A stretch of 64,000 nt of DNA from assembly GCA_963519305.1 (NCBI GenBank), contig CAUQMS010000001.1, forward strand, positions 186,001-250,000, written 5' to 3'. This document shows, one piece after another, positions 43,163-51,073 of the stretch. The notes under the pieces were generated by a model. That model saw nothing but the letters and a program-made list of their open reading frames with translations, ran no database searches and had not been told where the DNA came from. The number at the start of each line of letters is the position of its first letter. Within the stretch, counting starts at the first letter, position 1. The translations under genes and the position numbers were made by a program. The DNA comes from Ewingella sp963519305. Lineage in GTDB: Bacteria > Pseudomonadota > Gammaproteobacteria > Enterobacterales > Enterobacteriaceae.

Positions 43163-43938
43163 TGTGTGAGAAAACGCCGCCATCTTTACCAACGCTACAA
43201 CTGGTTTATGCCGGTGAGCCGATTACCGTCCAGTGCGTTCCGCGCCGGGTGGTAAAAGGCCGGTTACTTATCAAAGTCCATCCCGATGGACGGGTGGTGG
43301 CTGCAGTCCCGCCAGATACCCCGGAACAGGTCGTGCTGAGTGCGCTGAAAAAAAGAAGCCGCTGGATATACCAGCAATTACGGGACTTCAGGGCGCAGCA
43401 GACGCATGTCACTCCCCGGCAGTATGTGAGTGGAGAAAGTCACTACTATCTGGGCAAGCAATATCAGCTTAAAGTGACGGAAGCCCCAACCCTGCCACAG
43501 AAAGTGAAAATGTTTCGAGGATGCCTGGAGGTCACGGTCAGGCATAAATCAGCAGAGAAAGTGAAATCCTTGCTGGCTGACTGGTACAGGGAACGTGCCC
43601 GGGAGGTGTTTCAGCGCCGTCTCGATATCCTGGTACCCCAGACGCTGTGGGTCAGCGCAGGTCCGCCGATCCGTCTGCGGGCAATGCAGACCCAGTGGGG
43701 GAACTGCTCTGCGAAAGGTTGCCTGACCCTCAACCCCTGGCTGGTCAAGGCCCCTTCCGACTGTATCGATTATGTTTTACTGCATGAGCTTTGTCATGTA
43801 GCAGAACATAACCACAGCGAAGCCTTTTACCGCCTCATGGGGCAAGTCATGCCAGGATGGGAAAAGGTTAAAAAACGCCTGGACGGTATGGCAGAAATGC
43901 TGCTGTCGGGGATGGTACAGACAGAGGAGAACGCATGA
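43162..43938 (+). CDS. YgjP-like (DUF45/M48-type) zinc metallopeptidase
   Basis: 258 residues. The zinc motif is LLHELCHVAEHNHSEAF (HExxH plus the downstream E/H), following MQTQWGNCSAKGCLTLNP, the second mark of YgjP/DUF45 proteins. Its ATG overlaps the hsdR stop by one base, so it is co-translated with the restriction operon. YgjP-like genes often follow hsdR, but the substrate is unknown. It may process a restriction subunit, comparable in logic to ClpXP control of HsdR; this is inference. Confidence 0.9.
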   Translation: MCEKTPPSLPTLQLVYAGEPITVQCVPRRVVKGRLLIKVHPDGRVVAAVPPDTPEQVVLSALKKRSRWIYQQLRDFRAQQTHVTPRQYVSGESHYYLGKQYQLKVTEAPTLPQKVKMFRGCLEVTVRHKSAEKVKSLLADWYRERAREVFQRRLDILVPQTLWVSAGPPIRLRAMQTQWGNCSAKGCLTLNPWLVKAPSDCIDYVLLHELCHVAEHNHSEAFYRLMGQVMPGWEKVKKRLDGMAEMLLSGMVQTEENA

Positions 43939-44048
43939 AATATCGGATAATGACTTTGATGTGACTGATGGTCGCCCCGGCCGTGCAGGCTGATACTTAC
44001 CGTGACCGAAATGGCGTGATGACCGGCACCCGGCAAAAGCAGAACTGA
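43935..44048 (+). pseudogene. Small exported-protein gene interrupted by TGA
   Basis: The ATG at 43935 overlaps the metallopeptidase stop (ATGA). The frame reads MKYRIMTLM, TGA, LMVAPAVQADTYRDRNGVMT and GTRQKQN before a second TGA at 44046-44048. Read through, it is a clear signal peptide (hydrophobic core ending APAVQA) and a short mature part. The stop falls inside the hydrophobic core, so no product would be exported. Confidence 0.6.
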
Positions 44049-44141
44049 ATAATTCCCTCTGACGCTAACGGTTCAGAAACTGACTGATACCTCGTTGTTA
44101 TTGGCTTTAAAAGTCATCACAAAAAATCAGAGGCCTGCTAC

Positions 44142-44163
44142 AACCTGCTACATGTAGCAGGTT
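44142..44163. promoter_or_regulatory. Perfect 22-bp palindrome upstream of the DUF262 pair (operator candidate)
   Basis: AACCTGCTACATGTAGCAGGTT is its own reverse complement. An extra half-site CCTGCTAC lies directly before it (44134-44141). It is about 150 bp before the first DUF262 gene. No T-run follows, which favours a protein-binding site over a terminator. Confidence 0.65.
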
Positions 44164-44218
44164 ATCGAATGCAATTTCAAATTTTACTAAAAAAATTGAA
44201 GCCAAAGGAAATGCGCTA

Positions 44219-44311
44219 ATGGCTCTTTATAATAAACCTGACCGCAGTCAGGCAGTCAGACTGCCGCCCTTCGTTCAACTGATAACTACAATTGTTGGGC
44301 AGGTACTGTAA
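44219..44311 (+). CDS. Short frame resembling the start of a VapB/AbrB-type antitoxin
   Basis: 30 codons starting MALYNKPDRSQAVRLPPFVQ, with AAGGAA eight bases upstream, ending three bases before the DUF262 gene. The DRSQAVRLP stretch is like the N-terminal strand of VapB/AbrB DNA-binding proteins (xxRSQAVRLPK), but the rest of that fold is missing. It may be a remnant or a small leader peptide. No VapC toxin is nearby. Confidence 0.35.
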   Translation: MALYNKPDRSQAVRLPPFVQLITTIVGQVL

Positions 44312-44313
44312 TT

Positions 44314-45654
44314 ATGGGACAGATAAACTATCAGGTAAAAAAAGTTGGGGACCTGCTCAGGCAGCAACTCACTATTCCTTCCTACCAGCGTCCCTACAAA
44401 TGGAAGCCCAAACATGTTAATCAACTGATTGATGACGTGTTAAGCCACCGGGATAAAGAATGCTACCGACTTGGAACGGTGGTATTGCACAAAGATGAAG
44501 TAAAGCTAGCTAATGCGATAGCGCTTAATGTTGTTGACGGCCAGCAACGCCTTCTGACGCTCACATTACTTTGTACACTACTTGATCAACGCGATAAGTT
44601 TTCATCTCCCTTGCTGGAGCAGGCATTTGCTTCAAGGGTGAGCATCAATAACCTTGAGCACAATGCCAAAGTCATTGAAAGCCGCCTGGTGGGGCTTAAC
44701 GATGATGAACGTCAATCACTGCTGCATTTTGTGTCTAACCAATGTGAACTCATCGAAGTGACGCTCGATGACTTAAGCGAAGCGTTTCAGTTTTTCGACT
44801 CGCAAAATGCCAGAGGCAAGGCCCTGGCACCTTATGATTTGCTAAAGGCATACCATTTACGCGAGATGATGGAGACAACCGGACAGGCGGAACGACTCCA
44901 TCACGTCAGCCTTTGGGAGCAAGGTGTCAGTCCGGATGATGGATCCGCCAGCCTTCATCTGATTATGGGCGAGTTCTTATTCCGTCAGCGTCGTTGGCTG
45001 GATGGCGACTATGGTATCCAGTTCAGCCGCCACAATCTTGAGGTGTTCAAAGGCATCAACCTCTCCACATGTGATTACCACTACCTGCAGTCTCTGCTAG
45101 CCCTGGATTTTGCCGTTGAGCATTACAATAACGACCCCGCAAGGAAGTGGGACAAGCAACATCAGTCTTACCCGTTTCAAATTAATCAGGTCATCATTAA
45201 CGGAAAACGTTTTTTTGAGTACATCCAGCACTACAAGTCTTTGCATCACACCCTGTTTGATGGTGATAAAGCGCTACTTGGCGATTTCTTAAAAAAACAT
45301 ACCCGCTATGCTGGCAGTTCACGTAAGGGGGATATGTATATCAAAAATCTCTTTATGTGCGCGGTGATGGCCTATTACGATAAATTTGGTGACCATGAAT
45401 TAGCTCAGGCGGCAACAATTTGTTTTTGCTGGAGTTACTACTTACGACTGCAATATCAAAAAATCGGCATGGACAGTATTGATAGCTATGCGCGTGAGGC
45501 ACGAGGACTGTTAAGAGTGATGGGTAAAGCCATCCACCCACAACAAGTTCTGCGCTTCGAGCCAAAGCGATGTGAAAATATCCGCTTTCTCAATGCCAAG
45601 TCCGTACAGGATTCCATCGCTCAAATGCTGGGAGATGTCGATGACAACAAGTAA
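44314..45654 (+). CDS. DUF262 protein (GmrS-like ParB/Srx-fold), first of a pair
   Basis: 446 residues. The DUF262 marks are LTIPSYQRPYKWKPKHVNQLI near residue 20 and VVDGQQRLLTLTLL near residue 75; the latter binds nucleotides in GmrS-type enzymes. SQNARGKALAPYDLLKAYHLR is the other conserved block. The C-terminus is helical, and I see no HNH nuclease. DUF262 proteins are found in type IV restriction (GmrSD) and several other defence systems. Its stop lies 14 bases inside the second DUF262 gene, so the pair is translationally coupled. Confidence 0.85.
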   Translation: MGQINYQVKKVGDLLRQQLTIPSYQRPYKWKPKHVNQLIDDVLSHRDKECYRLGTVVLHKDEVKLANAIALNVVDGQQRLLTLTLLCTLLDQRDKFSSPLLEQAFASRVSINNLEHNAKVIESRLVGLNDDERQSLLHFVSNQCELIEVTLDDLSEAFQFFDSQNARGKALAPYDLLKAYHLREMMETTGQAERLHHVSLWEQGVSPDDGSASLHLIMGEFLFRQRRWLDGDYGIQFSRHNLEVFKGINLSTCDYHYLQSLLALDFAVEHYNNDPARKWDKQHQSYPFQINQVIINGKRFFEYIQHYKSLHHTLFDGDKALLGDFLKKHTRYAGSSRKGDMYIKNLFMCAVMAYYDKFGDHELAQAATICFCWSYYLRLQYQKIGMDSIDSYAREARGLLRVMGKAIHPQQVLRFEPKRCENIRFLNAKSVQDSIAQMLGDVDDNK

Positions 45655-47545
45655 CGATTTAGCATTGCTGACTATCGAAAAATTATTCAGCGAAAACAGT
45701 CATTATGTTATTCCCATTTACCAGCGTAACTACGCATGGGGAGCAGCGGAGATCGAGCAGCTCATTCAGGACATTGCCGATGGTATTCAAGACTTTGAAA
45801 AGATCGGAGAACAGAAAGAGGCGAAATACTATCTGGGCAGCCTGGTAGTGTATATCCGGGATGGCGCTGACAGCCCTCATAAAGATGCAATCGTTTATGA
45901 AACGATTGATGGACAGCAAAGACATACAACGCTGTCGATTTTGCTCGCATACTTAAAAACCGTTGTTTATGGCAGCGAACAAGTTTTATCGCACCTTCAC
46001 CTCAATCTTGACTTTGACAGTCGCCCCAAATCAGCACGAACACTGCAAAATCTGTTTCAACAGGTGCAGAGGAGCGATCCGGAAGAACCCTCAATCCGGG
46101 CTGCCTTTACCCTTATAGAGCGATACTTTAAGACCCATAACATAGACACCAGCGACTTCTGCCAGTATCTGCTCAAACACGTGACTATTTTGCGGGTTCC
46201 AGTGCCCAAAGATACCGACCTCAACCACTACTTTGAAATCATGAATAACCGGGGTGAGCAACTGGAAAAACATGAGGTATTGAAAGCACATTTGATGTCG
46301 GTTTACAGCGGCGACACGGCTTCAAGAAACAGCTTTTCAGCCATATGGGATGCCTGCGCAGACATGGGGCGCTATGTACAATTAGGCTTTAGCCCGGAGG
46401 CTCGCAAGGTTTTATTTGGCGAAAAATGGTCAGGTTTCCCAACCGATTTTGAGGCAATCAAGTGCGTGACAGAAACCCACCATAGCACAGACGAAAAACC
46501 GACACTGCGGAACATTATCGGGGCTCGACGCTTTCATGACACCGATAACGACGATGAAAAAGTCAAAGAGCAGCGCTTTGATTCTATTATCGATTTCTCC
46601 AACTTTCTGCTGCATGTTCTAAAAGTGACTGTTGCCGACAACGTTTCTCTGGATGATAAAAAGCTGCTCCAGGCCTTTGAGATCATAAAAAATGACAGAG
46701 AAAAAATCACTCAGTTTGTGTTTGATTTGTTGAAGTTTCGCATCTTGTTTGACCGCTATGTTATTAAACGCGATAAGGCAAACGATCAGGAGTGGAGCCT
46801 TCAGAAGCTTGAGTGTTATGAACACAATAATAATTCAAACTTTGGCTATAAAAACTCCTTCGGCAAAGATGGGGAGACTGGTGTAACCAAACGGCTGGCG
46901 ATGATCTTGTCAATGTTCCATGTCTCACACCCCGCCTATGTTTACAAGCGATGGCTCAATCGCTCTCTGGTCATTCTGAATAGTCTTGCTTCGAGCGAAC
47001 TGGACATAAACGGAACGGCTTATCTGGAGGCGCTTGAGAAGCTCAGCAGTGAGTTTCTGGCTGAGCTCTGTGGTGAAAACGAGCAATTTAACACTGATCC
47101 TCTGCATCGTGGCACTGGTGTGCAGAACTATGTGTTTAATTTGCTCGATTATCGCTTGTGGCGTGATCTCACTGCGGGTCAGAGCTTCGACGGTAAAGGG
47201 GCTAATCACCCCGATATTAAGAAACACTTCGAGGATTTCCAGTTTTCACCGAGTCGAACATCGGTTGAACACTATTTTCCCCAAACCGATCCGGCTGGTG
47301 TAAATAAAATGGGGAATGATGTCCATCGTTTCGGGAATCTTTGCCTGATTTCACCAAGCAGCAACTCAAGACTCAGTAATTATTCGCCTGCGGATAAGAA
47401 AAAATTCTATGCTGAAACAGAGCGAGCTGAGAGCTTAAAACAAGCCATCATGATGAGCTATGAGGAATGGGGACCTGAGGGGCAAGGCATCAAAAACATT
47501 GAAAACCATGAAAAGGCGATGTTGGTACTACTAAAAGGTGACTGA
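45641..47545 (+). CDS. DUF262-DUF1524 protein (GmrSD-like restriction enzyme), second of a pair
   Basis: 634 residues. N-terminal DUF262 has VIPIYQRNYAW and ETIDGQQRHTTLSILL (D90). The middle has MNNRGEQLEKHEVLKAHLM. The C-terminal DUF1524 HNH-type nuclease reads SVEHYFPQTDP (H544), HRFGNLCLISPSSNSRLSN, then KKKF. This matches the H...GNL...N pattern of GmrSD, which cleaves glucosylated hydroxymethylcytosine DNA in E. coli CT596. Start at 45641 with GGAG at 45631-45634; a 23-codon upstream extension overlaps the first gene. Active-site residues appear intact. Confidence 0.88.
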   Translation: MTTSNDLALLTIEKLFSENSHYVIPIYQRNYAWGAAEIEQLIQDIADGIQDFEKIGEQKEAKYYLGSLVVYIRDGADSPHKDAIVYETIDGQQRHTTLSILLAYLKTVVYGSEQVLSHLHLNLDFDSRPKSARTLQNLFQQVQRSDPEEPSIRAAFTLIERYFKTHNIDTSDFCQYLLKHVTILRVPVPKDTDLNHYFEIMNNRGEQLEKHEVLKAHLMSVYSGDTASRNSFSAIWDACADMGRYVQLGFSPEARKVLFGEKWSGFPTDFEAIKCVTETHHSTDEKPTLRNIIGARRFHDTDNDDEKVKEQRFDSIIDFSNFLLHVLKVTVADNVSLDDKKLLQAFEIIKNDREKITQFVFDLLKFRILFDRYVIKRDKANDQEWSLQKLECYEHNNNSNFGYKNSFGKDGETGVTKRLAMILSMFHVSHPAYVYKRWLNRSLVILNSLASSELDINGTAYLEALEKLSSEFLAELCGENEQFNTDPLHRGTGVQNYVFNLLDYRLWRDLTAGQSFDGKGANHPDIKKHFEDFQFSPSRTSVEHYFPQTDPAGVNKMGNDVHRFGNLCLISPSSNSRLSNYSPADKKKFYAETERAESLKQAIMMSYEEWGPEGQGIKNIENHEKAMLVLLKGD

Positions 47546-47638
47546 GGTATGCGTTATCACGAACTTGTCTGCTGCCATGTTGATTTTATGGATAAGCATC
47601 TGATACAGGGTTGCGCAATCCCAGGTTCGTAATCACTG

Positions 47639-47668
47639 GTAGGGTGAGAGAAATCTCTCTCACCCTAC
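47639..47668. terminator. Perfect 13-bp hairpin between convergent genes
   Basis: GTAGGGTGAGAGA (47639-47651), loop AATC, TCTCTCACCCTAC (47656-47668). It lies between the DUF262 pair and the Gp2-like gene, which converge, and would serve both. There is no T-run on either side. Confidence 0.5.
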
Positions 47669-47673
47669 GAGGG

Positions 47674-48372
47674 TTAACAGGTAAGCCTGTTCAAGCATAA
47701 TAACTGGTTTGTACCAAAATTACGGTAACCGTCGTGGATATCTTTGGTCCTTGTTTTCGCCAAGTATGCCAAGCGAATCAGAAAATCCCAGTATATTTTA
47801 GTGCGATCCAAAGCATCTATCCTGCTGAACCTGTAAATGGGATTGGGTGGGAACTCAGCTAATGCTGCGTAATCATCGTAGTTAAGGTCTATAGCACTGC
47901 ACCAGGCTCTCTGTATGCGGGTGGCCATGTTATTAGCATTCCGGTCTTGGTAATTCCCCAGATACGCATAGACATCAGCGTTAAACAGCAGCACTAGATG
48001 GTAATGGGGATGTTCACCAGTATCCCGTTCTCTGCACCACCCATAAGATGGTATTGTCGGATTTCCAGGTCTCCCGGCTCGGTTGTGCTCCACCCGTATC
48101 TGACTTTTCAGTGATTCTGAGAAGCGAGTGATTGCCTGCTGGTCGTCACGTTGAAAGCATAGTGGTAGGTCAGGCTCTCCCGCTACATGAGACTGGGCGA
48201 ATCTCAGGTCAGTACGAATACCGAATATGCGGAAATGCTGTTCCAGTTTGTCATACACCATGTTAAGTAATGAGGTGAGAATATACAGGTCGATAGGTGA
48301 CTTATACATTCGGGATGTTATCGATACCAAGTCATCAATCTCTGCATTGCTAAGCTTATACTGCGATTTCAT
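47674..48372 (-). CDS. Inovirus Gp2-like / YagK-YfjJ family protein
   Basis: 232 residues. The YagK/YfjJ domain is visible in SYGWCRERDTGEHPHYHLVLLFN. The HPHYH histidines look like the HUH metal site of rolling-circle replication initiators such as inovirus Gp2. DRTKIYWDFLIRLAYLAKTRTK continues the family pattern; a catalytic tyrosine may be among YWDF or nearby. In islands such proteins may initiate replication of the excised element. It is followed upstream by 245 bp with a GGGTAGC...GCTACCC hairpin near 48400-48420. Confidence 0.8.
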   Translation of the reverse strand: MKSQYKLSNAEIDDLVSITSRMYKSPIDLYILTSLLNMVYDKLEQHFRIFGIRTDLRFAQSHVAGEPDLPLCFQRDDQQAITRFSESLKSQIRVEHNRAGRPGNPTIPSYGWCRERDTGEHPHYHLVLLFNADVYAYLGNYQDRNANNMATRIQRAWCSAIDLNYDDYAALAEFPPNPIYRFSRIDALDRTKIYWDFLIRLAYLAKTRTKDIHDGYRNFGTNQLLCLNRLTC

Positions 48373-48617
48373 AATAATCCTTAATTATGTGAATACCAAT
48401 CATTGGATAACGGGTAGCCCTCACGCTACCCATGTGATGTTGGATGCAATCCCTATAGGGGGATGTACAGTTTAGTGTTGAACACTTAGCAAGATATATT
48501 ACATATACCAGTGAAAATTCATTAATTGACCATGCTATTAATTTAAGTCGAAACCATTACGGCACTGAGTTTAATGTCGAAAATATATTAACCAGACAGA
48601 GTTTAATTGCTCTGAAG

Positions 48618-50132
48618 TTACTCGAAGTTAGGTAGCTTACTCATCGCAATCGATCCCGAGTGTAAAACAGGGATGTTAGTCTTCTCAGCCAATTCTTTCG
48701 GTTCCATCGTTGAGCCAATAAATTTTACATAATTAACTCCTCCTCTTTCGAATAATTGCACTACACCTTCAGACTCAAGTTGTTCTAAAGTAGGCATCAG
48801 ATTCTCTGAATTTCTGACTGAATATGGACCTTTCTTAATAAGGTCATTTCTTTTGAAGTCGTATGAACCATTGCTAACGAGATTGTCCTCAAGGTACCAT
48901 GTCAATTTTTCACCCCTTGTAGGTTTTCGAGTAGAATCAACCTTAGCGATAAGATGATTAATAAAAAATTCTGTTATTTTTAATGATGATGTTAAAGTTT
49001 CCTTCGTAATTACTGGTGAGTCAGGTGTAATAAACATTTGCATGACTGCTGCAATCCGTGAAGCATGCTCCATAAATCGAGCACTAAAATCATCATAATG
49101 GTGTAGTTCGCCTCCTTTTTTTATTTTTTCCTGAATTTGTCTACTCTGTAAACTCCAGACAATTTGTGCCTCAGAAGAAAAAATAATACATATACGCTCT
49201 TCATTTTTTTCTCTACGCCTCATTCCATCCTGCAAATGCTTGGTGACAATAGAAAAAAATTCTTCCAGTCCTGGTTCATCAGTCCATATACCAGCATCAG
49301 GGATACAGATCAATTCAGGGATCTGTTCCATGTCGACCGGCGATAAACGAGCCAAAAATCCTGAATTCCTTGCTTTTTCACCCTGTTTTTCAAGAAAGTC
49401 ATCAAATAAACCGGGCTGCATCATCAGCAGCATCGTTAGCCGTGCATCATCAACATCGTAACTGTCACGTGAAGCCCTACTGTCTGCAATTCTTCCTTCT
49501 CCCCAAAGAGAGTTGAGTACGGGTGTATTGCGGAAAAGATTACTGTCGAAGGGCCCTCCGGCCTCATCAGACCCGAGCATCAACGAGGGAGAGCCCTGCG
49601 CTAATATCTTTCTAAGTCCCTCACTTGTGGAGTCATTTTTAGTAAGATACTTTCTTATCGGTATAACTGGTTTTCTTAGATAGCATTCCTCCTGTTTTCT
49701 TCGTGCTTCGCTTTCACCATTTATCTGACGAATAGATTTACTGTATTGTTTTTTATACTCTTTAAATTCCACTTCCCATGATGCAATCTCTAGTTCATAG
49801 AGTTTCTCCTTTAGCAGGAAATCATCTTTCAACTCATTTTCCAGTCGATAGATTGGCTCCATCAACAATTTAAATACAGTTGATTTTCTGCTTCCGGATC
49901 TTGCTAACAATAGAATATAAAGCGATGTAAAAGTTTTCCCATTCTTAAGCTGAACATCAAATTTATCCTGGCAGGCATACGCCATTACCCCAAGTAATAC
50001 GGTAAAAATAAGTTCAGCGGCAGCTCCCGTTTTAAAATGAATGTAACTTATCAATCGTTGTGCAAATGTCGGTAACGTTTGAAACTCTAAAGAGAGTTCT
50101 TTTATTTTTTTACTCTTATTTCTTTTGGACAT
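48618..50132 (-). CDS. YfjI-like DUF3987 protein
   Basis: 504 residues of the DUF3987 (YfjI) family, often primase/helicase-associated in integrative elements. ILLLARSGSRKSTVFKLLM is a modified P-loop (SGSRKST), SPSLMLGSDEAGGPF gives an acidic Walker-B-like segment, and GFLARLSPVD is conserved (an arginine finger in relatives). The DNA is strongly AT-rich compared with the core genome. It most likely serves replication or mobilisation of the island; the exact reaction is unknown. Confidence 0.8.
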   Translation of the reverse strand: MSKRNKSKKIKELSLEFQTLPTFAQRLISYIHFKTGAAAELIFTVLLGVMAYACQDKFDVQLKNGKTFTSLYILLLARSGSRKSTVFKLLMEPIYRLENELKDDFLLKEKLYELEIASWEVEFKEYKKQYSKSIRQINGESEARRKQEECYLRKPVIPIRKYLTKNDSTSEGLRKILAQGSPSLMLGSDEAGGPFDSNLFRNTPVLNSLWGEGRIADSRASRDSYDVDDARLTMLLMMQPGLFDDFLEKQGEKARNSGFLARLSPVDMEQIPELICIPDAGIWTDEPGLEEFFSIVTKHLQDGMRRREKNEERICIIFSSEAQIVWSLQSRQIQEKIKKGGELHHYDDFSARFMEHASRIAAVMQMFITPDSPVITKETLTSSLKITEFFINHLIAKVDSTRKPTRGEKLTWYLEDNLVSNGSYDFKRNDLIKKGPYSVRNSENLMPTLEQLESEGVVQLFERGGVNYVKFIGSTMEPKELAEKTNIPVLHSGSIAMSKLPNFE

Positions 50133-50287
50133 GCATATCAGACCCTTTTTATCATTGAAAAATCAAATGACTTCAGGGGAGATCCGCTTATCTATACAAG
50201 CAAATCTCCATCCTAATAATGAAACGTAAAGTTTTATGAGACGGGAAAATCTCTCGTCATCTAATTTAAATTAAATTTCCATAAATA

Positions 50288-50518
50288 CTAAATATCAACT
50301 ACCTGCAATGACTTTAAATAATTTCTGACATCATCTAAAAACCAATAATTTCTATTATTAAGGTTGATTGGTCTAACTAGCCCTGATGGGAGTCGATCAT
50401 TACATAGCCACATTCTGATCGTCTGAGGTTTACGCTTGAGCAAGTTAGCTAATTCAGTCGTGGATACCAGCGAGATATTATCCATTTCTGATAATTGCAA
50501 TACTTTGGATTGATTCAT
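50288..50518 (-). CDS. AlpA-like helix-turn-helix protein
   Basis: 76 residues. STTELANLLKRKPQTIRMWLCNDRLPSG is a MerR/excisionase-type helix-turn-helix followed by RNYWFLDDVRNYL, the wing and end helix. Proteins of this kind (AlpA of CP4-57, Xis of P4-like elements) control integrase expression and excision. Its ATG overlaps the stop of the 150-codon gene upstream. It may bind the arm-type repeats near the island ends, which is inference. Confidence 0.75.
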   Translation of the reverse strand: MNQSKVLQLSEMDNISLVSTTELANLLKRKPQTIRMWLCNDRLPSGLVRPINLNNRNYWFLDDVRNYLKSLQVVDI

Positions 50519-50967
50519 GCTGCCACCTCTGTAATAGAGTTGTTGGCAAATGAATTTAATGGGAGACTAAGGAGACAAAAACAAGAAAGGAAGAGGGAAC
50601 CAAAAGCACTGGCAGGTTCGGGATCACTTCCATCGTTAGAACCAGAAGATGAAGAGTTTTTAGCTGATTTGCTGCTGCTACGCCGTGACTTAATTGCCGA
50701 GCCAGTACGTGGCACACAATGAGATATCATATTCTGAAGTGTAAGGCTGAGTGACTTAACCCTTAGGTGTTTCTGATGAATAGCCTGATTCATTGCATGA
50801 AGAGCAACTTTCTTGTAATGATTTTTAAACCATTCATCAAGAGGCTGTGCATTAGCTGATGGGGCATGGTATTGGATTTCAAAACTTACATCATTCGACC
50901 CTAGCATGTTCGCCAGAATTTCTTGATCATCGTTAATGGTGCTGGAACTAGTATTAAGATCAAACAT
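50515..50967 (-). CDS. Hypothetical protein of the island control region
   Basis: 150 residues. The N-terminal half contains DEWFKNHYKKVALHAMNQAI, similar in style to small P4/CP4 proteins. The middle is Ser/Lys-rich (SRRSSSKSAKNSSSSGSNDG) and the end is hydrophobic (SLFLSCFCLLSLPL), like a membrane tail. It overlaps the AlpA-like start by four bases (ATGA), so the two are co-translated. I do not recognise the function. Confidence 0.55.
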   Translation of the reverse strand: MFDLNTSSSTINDDQEILANMLGSNDVSFEIQYHAPSANAQPLDEWFKNHYKKVALHAMNQAIHQKHLRVKSLSLTLQNMISHCVPRTGSAIKSRRSSSKSAKNSSSSGSNDGSDPEPASAFGSLFLSCFCLLSLPLNSFANNSITEVAA

Positions 50968-51073
50968 CCTGATATATCTCCTTTATGGTTAAGATTATGA
51001 GTCGATTTTTATCTAAGTTTATAGGTTTGTCAATATACAAGCATCATCATTAACCTATTGATAAAAAAGAAAA

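Noticed and set aside
43935..44048. Selenocysteine at the in-frame TGA
   Set aside because: A signal-peptide core is not a redox site and I saw no SECIS-like hairpin directly after it; nonsense mutation is simpler.
47549..47632. 27-codon frame just after the DUF262-DUF1524 gene (starts MRYHELVCCH)
   Set aside because: It starts three bases after the upstream stop, but it has no homology I can see and a weak ribosome site; chance is as likely.
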